Assembly (NCBI GenBank): GCA_025934835.1
Contig: JAICWL010000014.1
Span: 1 to 51,151 of the forward strand
Reading direction: 5' to 3'
Source: Fimbriimonadaceae bacterium
GTDB lineage: Bacteria > Armatimonadota > Fimbriimonadia > Fimbriimonadales > Fimbriimonadaceae
Length of the DNA: 51,151 bases
Below the pieces are notes generated by a model. It made no database searches. It had not been told where the DNA came from and worked only from the letters and a program-made list of their open reading frames with translations. Position numbers and translations under genes: made by a program. Position 1 is the stretch's first letter. Every line of letters starts with the position of its first letter. Below are positions 22,618 to 31,292 of the stretch, one piece after another.

Positions 22618-24327
22618 CTAATCGCCATCCGCAGTCACGCGGACGACCTCCTCCACGCTGGTCACGCCGGCCAGAATCTTGTTTCTCGCGTCGGCCCGCA
22701 AAGTAGTCATGCCGTTCGCTTCAGCGAATTCGCGGATCTCTGACGTGTGGGCGCCGGATACGAGCATTCGCCGTATAGCCGGTGTCACTTCCAGGATTTC
22801 GTAGACCCCCGAACGGCCCCGAAAGCCGGTCTTGGCACAGTGCTCGCACCCCCGACCCCGGCGATACGCACCGTCCTGAGGCAGGCCCAGCCGGGCAAGC
22901 GCCGCGAGTTCGGGCTCGTACGCCTCCGTGCACTTCGGGCAGTTCACGCGGACGAGTCTTTGCGCGATGCTGCAGGTAACGCTGCTGCCGAGAAGGAAGC
23001 TTTCGATGCCCATGTCCATGAGCCTCGTGAGGGCCCCCGCCGAATCGTTCGCATGGAGGCTCGTGAGCACCATGTGGCCGGTGAGCGCCGCCTCGACGGC
23101 GATGCTTGCGGTCTCGCCGTCGCGCACTTCGCCAACGAGGATGACGTCGGGGTCCTGTCGGAGCATCGATCGAAGGCCGTTCGCGAAAGTGATGCCCGCG
23201 CGGACGTTCACGTTGCCCTGCGTAATGCCGTCGAGTTGGTATTCGACCGGGTCTTCGATCGTGATAATGTTTCGATAAATCGCGTTCAGGTGGTGCAGGC
23301 TCGCGTACAGCGTGGTCGTCTTCCCGCTACCAGTGGGCCCGGTAACGAGGATCATCCCCTGCGGCTCTTCGATCCGCCGCTTGAGCACTTCCATCGTCTC
23401 GTTGCTGAGCCCGAGCTTGGTCATGTCGATCATCGCCGCGTTCTTGTCTAGAATTCGGATGACGATCGTCTCGCCGTTGACGCTGGGATAGGTCGATACT
23501 CGAAAGTCGTATTCGCCCTGCGGCGCCACAAGAGTGCAGCGGCCATCCTGAGGAATTCGCCGCTCGGCGATGTCCAGGTTGGCGATGATCTTGATGCGCG
23601 AGGCCAAAGGGTGCTGCAGGTCCTTGGGGATGACCATCACTTCCTGAAGCAATCCATCGATACGGAACCGAACGCGCACCTTTCGCTGCTGCGGTTCGAT
23701 ATGGATGTCGCTGGCTCGCATCGAGATCGCGCGCACCATGAGCGCGTTCGCGAGCTTGATAACCGGCGCGCCCTCGACGACCTCCTTGAGCTCGACGACG
23801 TTGAGTGATGCCTCGTCGTCCTCCAGGAGCGAAACCCGAACCTGGTCGATATCGACGCCCTTGACGGCTTCTCCGACGATTTCGCCGAGGTCGTCGTACG
23901 CGCCGAAGGTTCGGAAGATCGCATCGCGCACGTCCTCTTCGGTGGCGAGCAGAGGGTCGATCTCGAGCTTGGTGACCGAGCTCAGCTCGTCTATCGCCGC
24001 GAGGTCGAGCGGGTCGACCATTGCGACGCTCGCCGCCAGGTCCGTCATTTCAATCGGGACCGCGAGAAGACGTACGGCGACGGCGTGCGGCACGGACCGA
24101 GCTACCGTAGGATCGATCTCGATTCTCGCGAGATCGACGAACGGCACTCCCATCTGCAGCCCCTCGCATTTGAGCTTCTGCTTTTCAGAGATCTTCTTGA
24201 GGCGGACGAGCAAGTCACCCAGCCGCTCGGTTGTGTCCTGACGCGTAGCCAGAATCTGAGTCAGCTCTTCTCGGGTGAGGTACCCCTCCTCGACGAAGAT
24301 GTCGCCGATTGGCCGATCGAGGTTCAT
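22618..24327 (-). CDS. pilB: Type IV pilus assembly ATPase PilB/GspE with MshEN-like N-terminus
   Basis: 569 residues, a full-length extension ATPase. Motifs: Walker A GPTGSGKT at 330-337, Asp box TIEDPVEYQLDG, Walker B ILVGEVRDGETA, His box LTSLHANDS, and the four-Cys zinc site (C463, C466, C494, C497). The first 65 residues hold two copies of a pattern like the c-di-GMP-binding MshEN motif: xIGDIFVEEGYLTREELTQIL and RLGDLLVRLKKISEKQKLK. The first lacks the Arg, the second lacks the middle Gly. Its start overlaps the secretin stop in ATGA (24324-24327). It powers pilus or pseudopilus extension. No PilT-type retraction ATPase is in the window. Confidence 0.95.
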   Translation of the reverse strand: MNLDRPIGDIFVEEGYLTREELTQILATRQDTTERLGDLLVRLKKISEKQKLKCEGLQMGVPFVDLARIEIDPTVARSVPHAVAVRLLAVPIEMTDLAASVAMVDPLDLAAIDELSSVTKLEIDPLLATEEDVRDAIFRTFGAYDDLGEIVGEAVKGVDIDQVRVSLLEDDEASLNVVELKEVVEGAPVIKLANALMVRAISMRASDIHIEPQQRKVRVRFRIDGLLQEVMVIPKDLQHPLASRIKIIANLDIAERRIPQDGRCTLVAPQGEYDFRVSTYPSVNGETIVIRILDKNAAMIDMTKLGLSNETMEVLKRRIEEPQGMILVTGPTGSGKTTTLYASLHHLNAIYRNIITIEDPVEYQLDGITQGNVNVRAGITFANGLRSMLRQDPDVILVGEVRDGETASIAVEAALTGHMVLTSLHANDSAGALTRLMDMGIESFLLGSSVTCSIAQRLVRVNCPKCTEAYEPELAALARLGLPQDGAYRRGRGCEHCAKTGFRGRSGVYEILEVTPAIRRMLVSGAHTSEIREFAEANGMTTLRADARNKILAGVTSVEEVVRVTADGD

Positions 24328-25691
24328 GGGTTCAGTGGCTTGTTGATCGTGGGGGTGATCGTGATGATCACTTGCGACTGGCTGAGGGTCTTCTTGCGTC
24401 GAGTAAATAGCTCGCCGAAAATCGGGATCTGGCTCAGGAAAGGCACTTTCTCAAGCTCGGTGAGATCGTCGTTCTTCAGCAGGCCGCCCATGACGATCGT
24501 GTCTCCCGATTTCACGCGCAAAGTAGTTTGGGCTTCTCGCGTGGCGATCTGCGGGTAACTCGCGCCGTTCACGTTCAAGAACCCGGAAATGGTCGATACC
24601 TGCGGGTACAGGCTCAGAGTGATCGTGCCGTCGCTGGCAATCGAGGGCGCAACCTGGAGATAGATTCCCACGCGCTCCTCTTCTCGCGAGAAGATCGGGC
24701 TGTTGCCCTGCGTATAGCCGACGAGCACGGGAAAGCTGATTCGGTCGCCGATCAGAACGAAGGCGCGCTCGCCGTCCAGCACCGTAACGTTCGGCGAGGC
24801 CAGGAGCTTGCCCTGGTTCTTCGTTTCGAGCGCATGCAGGACGGCGTTGAAGCTCAGAGCCGTTCGTGAGAACGTTCCGAAATTGAAGCCGTTAGGTGTC
24901 GATTCGTTGATGACCTCGCTGGGAAGCTGCCATGAAATGCCTAGCTCCTTGGCCGCATCCGTGGAGATGTCGTCGATGGTGACCTGGATGGTCACCTGCG
25001 GACGAGGCACGTCGAGCGAATGAATCAGGCCGGACGCGGCCTCGATGGCAGCCTTGGGTCCGCGAATCACGAGCAAACGGATCGAATCGGACACCGGCTC
25101 CGGCGTGATGACGCCTGCAGCGGTCCCGGTTGTATTCGTGGTTTCCTTGGCTACCACGTTCGGGCTCGTTGCCGCCGGACCGGGCGTAACCACGATTCCC
25201 GCGTCGGGAAACATCTTCGTGATGGTGTCGTTCGCCTGCTTGCCGTCGATGTAATTCAGGTGGAGGACTTCGGTCGCAATCTCCTCCTGTTTCTTGGGCG
25301 CTGGAGGGGGCGGCTCCGGGTGGACGGCCGCCCACTCCTTGGGGTAGGCGGACTTGAGCTGCGCCTCCGGGCCTATGGCGTAGATCGAATCGACCTTCAG
25401 AGCGCTCAGGCCAGTCATCGCGCATATATGTCGGATCATCTCCGAGAGCGGAATGTCGGTGAGGTTGATCGTCAACTTGGCGTCTGCGTGCGAAAGCAGG
25501 ATGAGATTGACTTTCGTCTGCTCGCTGAGCAGCTTTAAAACCTTGGCGACGTCGTACTCGTTGACATTGAGCTGGCAGAGCCGGTTGTCCGGGGCAATTG
25601 GCAACGTCACAGACGGCTTTGGCGCCGATCTGGGAGGGGGTCCGCCGCTTCGAGCGATGGTGATGGCGAGATACGCTGCGGTGAGGATCAC
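24324..25691 (-). CDS. pilQ: Secretin (PilQ/GspD-like outer membrane channel), short form
   Basis: 455 residues, short for a PilQ. After an N-terminal hydrophobic stretch (MILTAAYLAITIA) and a Pro-rich linker comes an STN/N0-type domain at about 40-105 (VAKVLKLLSEQTKVNLILLS, TDIPLSEMIRHICAMTGL). One N1-type domain with a Thr/Val-rich insertion follows (to about 230), then the secretin domain (about 235-450) with VTIQVTIDDIS, GERAFVLIGDRISFPV, VGIYLQVAPSI, DTIVMGGLL and a terminal beta-strand. No AMIN domain is seen. It forms the outer-membrane gate for the pilus or secreted proteins. Both ends sit in ATGA overlaps. Confidence 0.92.
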   Translation of the reverse strand: MILTAAYLAITIARSGGPPPRSAPKPSVTLPIAPDNRLCQLNVNEYDVAKVLKLLSEQTKVNLILLSHADAKLTINLTDIPLSEMIRHICAMTGLSALKVDSIYAIGPEAQLKSAYPKEWAAVHPEPPPPAPKKQEEIATEVLHLNYIDGKQANDTITKMFPDAGIVVTPGPAATSPNVVAKETTNTTGTAAGVITPEPVSDSIRLLVIRGPKAAIEAASGLIHSLDVPRPQVTIQVTIDDISTDAAKELGISWQLPSEVINESTPNGFNFGTFSRTALSFNAVLHALETKNQGKLLASPNVTVLDGERAFVLIGDRISFPVLVGYTQGNSPIFSREEERVGIYLQVAPSIASDGTITLSLYPQVSTISGFLNVNGASYPQIATREAQTTLRVKSGDTIVMGGLLKNDDLTELEKVPFLSQIPIFGELFTRRKKTLSQSQVIITITPTINKPLNP

Positions 25692-26284
25692 AGTTGAGCG
25701 TCCTCGCCGACCGCTATCGACTTCTTAATGCCGTGCGCACTAAACGTGACCCGGTCGTCTCCGATCGCCACGATACTGATTCCGGGCGCGATCGTGCTCC
25801 CGGCTCGGTACTCCCGAGCTTCCTCGCTTCCAATTGAAATAACTGCCAATTGCTGCTCCACCCGCAAGGTCGCGTTCAACCGAACCGTCAAGACGGCCCT
25901 ATCTTGAGATCGGTGATTCCCGGTATTTCCTTCAGGGTGCTCGATCAGCGTTCCCGGAAGCGCAACCGGTCCACTCAGAGGCATCGGAGCAAACTCTGCG
26001 GACGTATCGCGGTGAGCCCGCGGCTCCTTGCTCGCCGTGACATCCGACGGGATCGCCCGGTCGGCGGCTTTTGTGGCGAGCTTGGGTGACGAAAATGGGT
26101 CGACTGTCAGCGAGCTGTCCAGCATGGACAGGTGGAAATTCGAGCTTGGCTTGGCGGTACGAGCCGAGTGCGCCAGAGAGAGCTTGCCGCTTCCCCCGCC
26201 GAGCACCGTCTTGCCTAGGAAGCCGATGGCGCCCAGTGCAACGATCGACAGCACGATCGCCTGAGACTTGTTGCCTGTGTTCAC
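25688..26284 (-). CDS. PilP/GspC-like pilus assembly protein
   Basis: 198 residues from the GTG at 26284, chosen because it makes a GTGA overlap with the PilO-like gene. The frame is open farther upstream, but that part is antisense noise. One N-terminal membrane helix (AIVLSIVALGAIGFLGKTVLG) is followed by a disordered Ser/Ala/Pro-rich linker. The small C-terminal beta domain (LRVEQQLAVISIGSEEAREYRAG in parts, then ITIVAIGDDRVTFSAHGIKKSIAVG-like strands) has the homology-region pattern of PilP/GspC: a strand, then a conserved Gly-Asp, then a strand. It probably links the inner-membrane PilNO complex to the secretin. The assignment rests on position and topology more than on strong similarity. 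Confidence 0.7.
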   Translation of the reverse strand: MNTGNKSQAIVLSIVALGAIGFLGKTVLGGGSGKLSLAHSARTAKPSSNFHLSMLDSSLTVDPFSSPKLATKAADRAIPSDVTASKEPRAHRDTSAEFAPMPLSGPVALPGTLIEHPEGNTGNHRSQDRAVLTVRLNATLRVEQQLAVISIGSEEAREYRAGSTIAPGISIVAIGDDRVTFSAHGIKKSIAVGEDAQL

Positions 26285-26859
26285 GCGCCGGCTCCCTTGC
26301 TCAGCACCCGTAATCCGAGGTGCACGTTTACTTGGCAGTTGCCTTGGTGGTCGATTTCGGCGCGCGAGAACTCGAGTGTGTCCAGCTCGATTGGAACATC
26401 TTGCTGAGCCAAGCTGCGGATCGTGTCGAAGACGGGTCCTATGCGGCCGTGCAAGTCGGTCGAGACCTGGTACTGGCCCCATCCGGAAGAATCGGCCTGT
26501 TTGCTATATGCGCTCAAGAAGGGCAGTAGGGAGGCTCCCGCTTGGAACTCTGAGACTTCGCAGCCGGACTCTTCAGCCTTCGACTCGATGTACGATTGAA
26601 GCCGGCCAATAGACCCGAGCCCGCTGGGCGATTCGGCATCGGAGACAGCTTTTCCGGCATCGATGGTTTTCAGGGCTTCGCCAAGGGAAGTGCGCTTCTG
26701 CGCTATCGCGAGCCGATTCGCGCTTCCTTGTGCGGACGAAAGCAGAATCGAGCCGCCGAGCCACACGAAGGCGCTTGCGACGCAACAGATCGCGACTTTG
26801 ATGGCCCGATCGAGAGTGATCGCGGTGTTTTGACAAATCCAGTCTTGCCGCGACTTCAT
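26281..26859 (-). CDS. PilO-like inner membrane assembly protein
   Basis: 192 residues. One N-terminal membrane helix (VAICCVASAFVWLGGSILLSSA) is followed by a helical stretch that would form the coiled coil with PilN. A ferredoxin-like periplasmic domain ends the chain (SGWGQYQVSTDLHGRIGPVFDTIRSL in parts; QDVPIELDTLEFSRAEID; QVNVHLGLRVL). The beta-alpha-beta-beta order with the phrase about minimising over short segments (RIGPVFDTIRSLAQ) is typical of PilO/GspM. Position between PilN-like and PilP-like genes supports it. Overlaps with both neighbours are 4 bases. Confidence 0.75.
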   Translation of the reverse strand: MKSRQDWICQNTAITLDRAIKVAICCVASAFVWLGGSILLSSAQGSANRLAIAQKRTSLGEALKTIDAGKAVSDAESPSGLGSIGRLQSYIESKAEESGCEVSEFQAGASLLPFLSAYSKQADSSGWGQYQVSTDLHGRIGPVFDTIRSLAQQDVPIELDTLEFSRAEIDHQGNCQVNVHLGLRVLSKGAGA

Positions 26860-27473
26860 TCGCCCACCTTGATCCGCTTCACGAATTCGAAAGTGACGCC
26901 CTGCTTGCCGAGCAGGTCGCTGCGGTGACTCGAAGATTGGATCGCCGAGAGAGTGTCCGGCCCTTTCGACGCTTTATCGACGAACTCCCGGCCTGATGCC
27001 GATGCGGTAGCGTCCGCATGGCAGCTTATCGTCATCTCTCCGGCAAGGATTTCGACTTTGGCCGATGAGATCGCAACACCTGGGGCCGCCGAATTGAAAA
27101 CCAGCGCGAGCTGTCCGAGGGTCCCCTGGAGCCGCTCGCGAGATGCTTTGAGCATTTGCTCATGTTCCAGTCGCGGCTTGGCTTCCGAGCTCTCTCCTTG
27201 CAGCGCTCGCAGTCGCTGATCCAGATCTCCCGACGTCTTTGCGAGCGCCGCGCCGCGCGCCTGAACATGCGACAGCTCCGAGTCGAGAATCGGCAAGCAA
27301 ACGGCTCCAAAAGCGATTACGCCTAGCAGAAGTGTGAGCCTCCGGGTGATCCGAGCGGCCAGCGTGCTACGCTCGACGAGCCACTCGGTGAGCAGATTCG
27401 CTTCGACGTCGATCGACTTCGGTTTAGGATGCGCGCGTCCAAGCGAATTCGTTTCCAGCATATTCGTCTCCAA
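26856..27473 (-). CDS. PilN-like inner membrane assembly protein
   Basis: 205 residues. A cytoplasmic N-terminal part of about 40 residues (which in PilN binds PilM) precedes one membrane helix (LTLLLGVIAFGAVCLPIL), a long charged coiled-coil helix (LDQRLRALQGESSEAKPRLEHEQ in parts) and a small beta/alpha domain ending VTFEFVKRIKVGE. Size and topology fit PilN/GspL-C. The start codon lies 50 bases inside the end of pilM, an unusually long overlap for this operon. No ATG/GTG start downstream would remove it without losing the cytoplasmic PilM-binding region. Confidence 0.75.
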   Translation of the reverse strand: METNMLETNSLGRAHPKPKSIDVEANLLTEWLVERSTLAARITRRLTLLLGVIAFGAVCLPILDSELSHVQARGAALAKTSGDLDQRLRALQGESSEAKPRLEHEQMLKASRERLQGTLGQLALVFNSAAPGVAISSAKVEILAGEMTISCHADATASASGREFVDKASKGPDTLSAIQSSSHRSDLLGKQGVTFEFVKRIKVGE

Positions 27474-28599
27474 CCGAACCAGATTTTCGGCAAATGCCCG
27501 AGAGGGCTAGACCCATGACCACCGTGAAAGCTTCCTGTCGGCTCGCAATGCGTTGAAATGCCTCCGGATTGACCTTTGCCGTCATTCCTGCAATCGGTCT
27601 GGCTCGCTCGACCCGCAGGCCGAGAGTCTGCTCGAGATATTCGCCAAAGCCTTGCAGCCCGACGAGGCCGCCAGAAATCATCACGTGGTCCAATATTCCG
27701 GCGTAGCTGCGCTCCGGGTGGAGTGAGCGGAAGTACCGGAGCAGTCGCAAGAACTCCCGCGTCAGCTTCTGAAGGTCCGCCTCCAAAACCGTACGCTTGA
27801 TCTCATCACCGTGCGCGCTGATGAGCGTGCCCTCCGAATCAAGGCGGGTCAATGGGTCGTTCAGCACCTGTTCGGCTTCCGGAAGACTGATCTCCATTCC
27901 GCTCGATACGGCGCGAACGAACAGTTCCGATCCGAATTTCACGCCTCGGATAAATTGCAGCCGCTGGTTCTGCACGACGTACATATGCGTGTTGTGGCCA
28001 CCCACGTCGATGATCGTCATCGAAGCGTCCCGCCACAGCGCGCTACGCTCGTTCAGCGACCGTTCCATGACGCGCAAAATAGCTTGAGCTTCCAACTCGG
28101 CCCGAATCGGTCGAAGCCCCGCCTGTGCGATCGCCTCCGCTCTGGACTCGACGACGGCCTTGGGCACTGCGATTACGAGCGAAGGCCCAGGAGTGTCGCC
28201 CTCGGTGTCGGGAGGGCAGGCCTCGACGTACGCCTCGTCGACAGGAAACGGCAAATGACGCTTGACTCGGTACCTGGCCGCTTCTCTTAGCTCGTCGGGA
28301 GGCATCGGTGGCAGCGATACCCATCGAAGAGTCGCCAACCGGCTCGGTATCGAAAAGACGACGTCGGCTTGACTCGCCGGGATGTGTTCGAGCTGACCGG
28401 ACAGGATCCTTGACAGACTCTTGCGGTCAGTCACGATCCCCTCTCGCACGAGATCGTTCGGCAAATCGATGGCGCCCGCGCCCTCGATCTCGATTCGATC
28501 TGCGGAACGCTCGGCCAAAATGTACTTGCACGCCCGAGTTCCGATGTCGAGGCCGAGCGAACCGACCTCGCCATGGGATGGATTGTCAAATTGATCCAT
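27424..28599 (-). CDS. pilM: Type IV pilus assembly protein PilM (actin-like ATPase)
   Basis: 391 residues. The actin/FtsA-type fold is shown by the first phosphate loop LGLDIGTRACKYILAE at about 15-30, the second DVGGHNTHMYVV at about 197-208 and the adenosine motif MISGGLVGLQGFGEYLE near 315. VSLPPMPPDELREAARYRVKRHLPFP is a hallmark of PilM. PilM is cytoplasmic, binds ATP and the PilN tail, and joins the PilB/PilC motor to the PilNO complex. The last 50 bases are shared with pilN. The HD-GYP gene ends 3 bases upstream, so expression of the two should be linked. Confidence 0.93.
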   Translation of the reverse strand: MDQFDNPSHGEVGSLGLDIGTRACKYILAERSADRIEIEGAGAIDLPNDLVREGIVTDRKSLSRILSGQLEHIPASQADVVFSIPSRLATLRWVSLPPMPPDELREAARYRVKRHLPFPVDEAYVEACPPDTEGDTPGPSLVIAVPKAVVESRAEAIAQAGLRPIRAELEAQAILRVMERSLNERSALWRDASMTIIDVGGHNTHMYVVQNQRLQFIRGVKFGSELFVRAVSSGMEISLPEAEQVLNDPLTRLDSEGTLISAHGDEIKRTVLEADLQKLTREFLRLLRYFRSLHPERSYAGILDHVMISGGLVGLQGFGEYLEQTLGLRVERARPIAGMTAKVNPEAFQRIASRQEAFTVVMGLALSGICRKSGSVGDEYAGNEFAWTRAS

Positions 28600-28602
28600 T
28601 TG

Positions 28603-30255
28603 TTAAGCGGCCAGCTCCTCGCCCGTGTCCCAGTAGGCGCTATACATTTCGTTTAGAGACCCGGACACTAGCAGTGAGCGAATGCACTCTACGACCACGG
28701 GGTCGAACTGTACTCCGGCGCCTTTGCTCAGCTCGCCCAAGACTACGGAAATATCCATAACGCCTCGGTACGGCCTTCGAGAGCTCATCGCGTCGAACGC
28801 GTCGGCCACGCAGACGATGCGCAGAGACAAGGGAAGCTCGCCACCTTTGAGGCCGTCTGGATATCCACTGCCGTCGAGTTTCTCGTGATGGTTCCGAATG
28901 ATCAGCAGTACGCCCTCGGAAAGCATGAGCGGCTTGCAGATCTCGTAGCCGATCACCGGGTGGCTCTTCATGATGTCGAACTCCTCGTCCGTAAGCCGGC
29001 CCGGTTTGTTCAAGATCGCGTCGGGCACCCCGATCTTGCCGATATCGTGAAGCACCGTACCGACCCTCAGCTCCTCGAGCGCGTCGGAGCTAAACCCGAG
29101 CGATTGTCCGATCAGCAACGAAAGTTCGCACACGCGCTGCGAGTGCCCTCGCGTGTAATCGTCACGCGCTTCGAGCGCGGTCGCCAGGCTCTCCATAGTG
29201 CGCAGGAACGTCGTGCGGCGCCTCTCCTCGATTCGTGCGCTGATCACGGCCGTGGCTATCAGAGAGCTAAGGCTCCGGAGCAGCTCCATGTCTTCGGTCT
29301 GGATGGTCTCGGAGCTTTCACTGTTGACCAGCGTCAACGCGCCGATGATCTGCTCGGTCGATGCCTGCCCTGGTGCGCCGAAAGTGCGCGAGGAAATCGG
29401 AACACTGACTGCGGACCGAATCCGAAGCGAGACGCCGTCGCATTCGAGCGGATCACCGCCGTTATCGTGGATCGAAATCGGCTGGCCCATCTTGGCCACG
29501 TAGCCGGAAACTCCTGAGCCCACCGCGATCGTTCGAGGGAATTCGTACTCACCGTCAACGCCGTATGCAGCTTCCACTATGAGCAGGGAAGGGTCGTCCT
29601 CGGACACGATCGACACGTACCCGGCCGTCGCGCCCAAATCTCTAACAGCGGCTTTGACTGTACGAATGATCATCGACTGAAGGTCTTGGCTGCCGGCTAG
29701 AGCCGACGCGCTCGACATCAGCGCGCCAAGACGACGGTCGCGGGCATCCAATGTTTCTTCCCGTGAGCGGTACGTCGCGAGGACAAGTCCCATGAGCGGG
29801 CTCGAGCCCAGCACGACGATCGCGCCGAAGGCCGCGCCCACCGGATGACCCGACACGACCGTTCCGATCACGTCGACACCCAGGAAGATGCCTGCGAAAA
29901 CGCCGGCTCTTCGACTGCTTCGCGAAGACAGCGCCTCGAAGCATACGATCGGTAGGCCTATTAGCCAGAGCGGCAAGGCCTCATGCGAGTGGGCGAAGGC
30001 CGCAGCCGAAGCGAGAATGCCGTCGAGCAGTCTCAGGCCCGAGATGATCTCGGCGCCATTGCGCCGATAGCTCGGCGGGCTCAGGCTGATGCGAGTGGCA
30101 TAGGCGTTCGTCGCGGCGAGCCCCACACACACTCCGAGAATCAGCCAGGGGCTCGTTCGCCCCCAGCAGAGTAATCCGCCTGCTGCGATGAGCACCCAAC
30201 GCAGCTTGACCGCTAGCGTGTCTATGGCGTGTTGACGAGCGTATCGTTGTTTCAT
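28603..30255 (-). CDS. Membrane-bound GAF/HD-GYP cyclic-di-GMP phosphodiesterase
   Basis: About 550 residues from the ATG at 30255, which makes an ATGA overlap with the PilX-like gene. Six hydrophobic helices lie at about 16-161. A GAF domain follows at about 189-344 (YVSIVSEDDPSLLIVEAAYG in parts, VGSGVSGYVAK, SAVSVPI), then a full HD-GYP domain at about 349-545. The HD-GYP motifs are intact: RGHSQRV, HDIGKIGVP (His-Asp at about 403-404), SHPVIGYEI, NHHEKLDGSGYPDGL and VADAFDAMSS. Such enzymes hydrolyse c-di-GMP to pGpG/GMP. The membrane part and GAF should sense a signal. Its place inside the pilus operon strongly suggests control of this pilus. Confidence 0.92.
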   Translation of the reverse strand: MKQRYARQHAIDTLAVKLRWVLIAAGGLLCWGRTSPWLILGVCVGLAATNAYATRISLSPPSYRRNGAEIISGLRLLDGILASAAAFAHSHEALPLWLIGLPIVCFEALSSRSSRRAGVFAGIFLGVDVIGTVVSGHPVGAAFGAIVVLGSSPLMGLVLATYRSREETLDARDRRLGALMSSASALAGSQDLQSMIIRTVKAAVRDLGATAGYVSIVSEDDPSLLIVEAAYGVDGEYEFPRTIAVGSGVSGYVAKMGQPISIHDNGGDPLECDGVSLRIRSAVSVPISSRTFGAPGQASTEQIIGALTLVNSESSETIQTEDMELLRSLSSLIATAVISARIEERRRTTFLRTMESLATALEARDDYTRGHSQRVCELSLLIGQSLGFSSDALEELRVGTVLHDIGKIGVPDAILNKPGRLTDEEFDIMKSHPVIGYEICKPLMLSEGVLLIIRNHHEKLDGSGYPDGLKGGELPLSLRIVCVADAFDAMSSRRPYRGVMDISVVLGELSKGAGVQFDPVVVECIRSLLVSGSLNEMYSAYWDTGEELAA

Positions 30256-31292
30256 GGCCAGAATCCGGGGATATGCAGCTTTACAGCTTCCGAGGGGCTG
30301 TTCCAAATGAATGGATCGTAGGTCGCGTAAAAGCCGGAGACGTTGGTCATCGAGCTGCAAGCGAAGTTTCCGCGCAAAAGGTTTTTGAGTCCCACTCCGC
30401 TGAGCGTGAGCTGATTCCCACAATAGAGGTAACCGACGAAATTCCTCACTGAGGAAGAAATGTTGATCTTGCCCGGCGTAATCAACACGAGGTGTGATGC
30501 CGAGTTCGCGTAAGTCAGGTCCGCGGAGATCGTGATGTCGTTTGAGCAGTAGATCGTACCGTTGCCGGAGATGCTCCCCGAGATGGACAGCGTTCCCGAG
30601 TGATACACGAGATCATATGTAGAGGCTGACCCGAAGGTAAATCCGAAGACGAGACTTCCGCTGAGAACCCGGTTAGCCGCAGCCTGATAGGTGCCCGAAT
30701 CGACTGACGGGAAATTGATCGCGTAAGTATTCGCGTTGGTGGTCCCTGTGATCGTGGTCGTCGGTGCGGTGACGGTGCCACCGGAATCGACATCTCCGTT
30801 GATCGTTCCGCCAGTCAAAACGATGCTGCCGTTCGAGCAGATGTCGCCGTTGGAGCCGTTCGAACCGGTCAGGATCGCCGAGGCGCTCGCGATGCCGCTA
30901 TTTACGAAAACCGTGTAGTAAAACGGTTGCGCGGTAAACGCCTCCGCCACGACTCTCGATTCGACGAAGGTTCGGCTCCCGACGGTCGTTGTGCCCGTCA
31001 CGAGCGCAGTTCGTGAGATGTTCGCAGAATTGTCGGCAATGACGACAGAGCATGTGGCCCCGCCGAGTGTGAGCGTTCTGCTGGATGGCACCAGAAGCGT
31101 TCCAGCATAGCTGTCCGCCATGATTTGTGCCACAGCAGCGTCCATCGCATAGCGCGCCGTCGTCGAGTCCTCGCGCCTCCTCTGAGCTTCGAGCGAATTC
31201 GTGGACAACGACGTAGCGGCAACCAGGATGGTGGTAGCGGCCGCTATGAGCACGACTACGAACAATATGGCGCTGCCTCTTGTGCGCCTCAT
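30252..31292 (-). CDS. PilX-like pilus assembly protein with a repetitive Gly/Ser/Thr beta domain
   Basis: 346 residues from the ATG at 31292 (ATGA with the upstream gene). The N-terminus MRRTRGSAILFVVVLIAAATTILVA is the PilX/GspK type: RG followed by a long hydrophobic helix. No canonical Glu5 is present. Residues about 140-330 are a repetitive, Gly/Ser/Thr/Ile-rich beta region (SNGDICSNGSIVLTGGTINGD in parts; ISGSISGNGTIYCSNDITISADL), which looks like a beta-solenoid similar to bactofilin or DUF7305-like pilus proteins. It could cap the pilus tip. Composition differs from its neighbours (many Thr/Ser). Confidence 0.75.
   Translation of the reverse strand: MRRTRGSAILFVVVLIAAATTILVAATSLSTNSLEAQRRREDSTTARYAMDAAVAQIMADSYAGTLLVPSSRTLTLGGATCSVVIADNSANISRTALVTGTTTVGSRTFVESRVVAEAFTAQPFYYTVFVNSGIASASAILTGSNGSNGDICSNGSIVLTGGTINGDVDSGGTVTAPTTTITGTTNANTYAINFPSVDSGTYQAAANRVLSGSLVFGFTFGSASTYDLVYHSGTLSISGSISGNGTIYCSNDITISADLTYANSASHLVLITPGKINISSSVRNFVGYLYCGNQLTLSGVGLKNLLRGNFACSSMTNVSGFYATYDPFIWNSPSEAVKLHIPGFWP

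Noticed and set aside
30252..31292. A bactofilin or ice-binding protein
   Set aside because: The Gly/Ser/Thr repeats look similar, but the RG-plus-hydrophobic N-terminus and operon position fit a PilX/GspK-like pilus component better.
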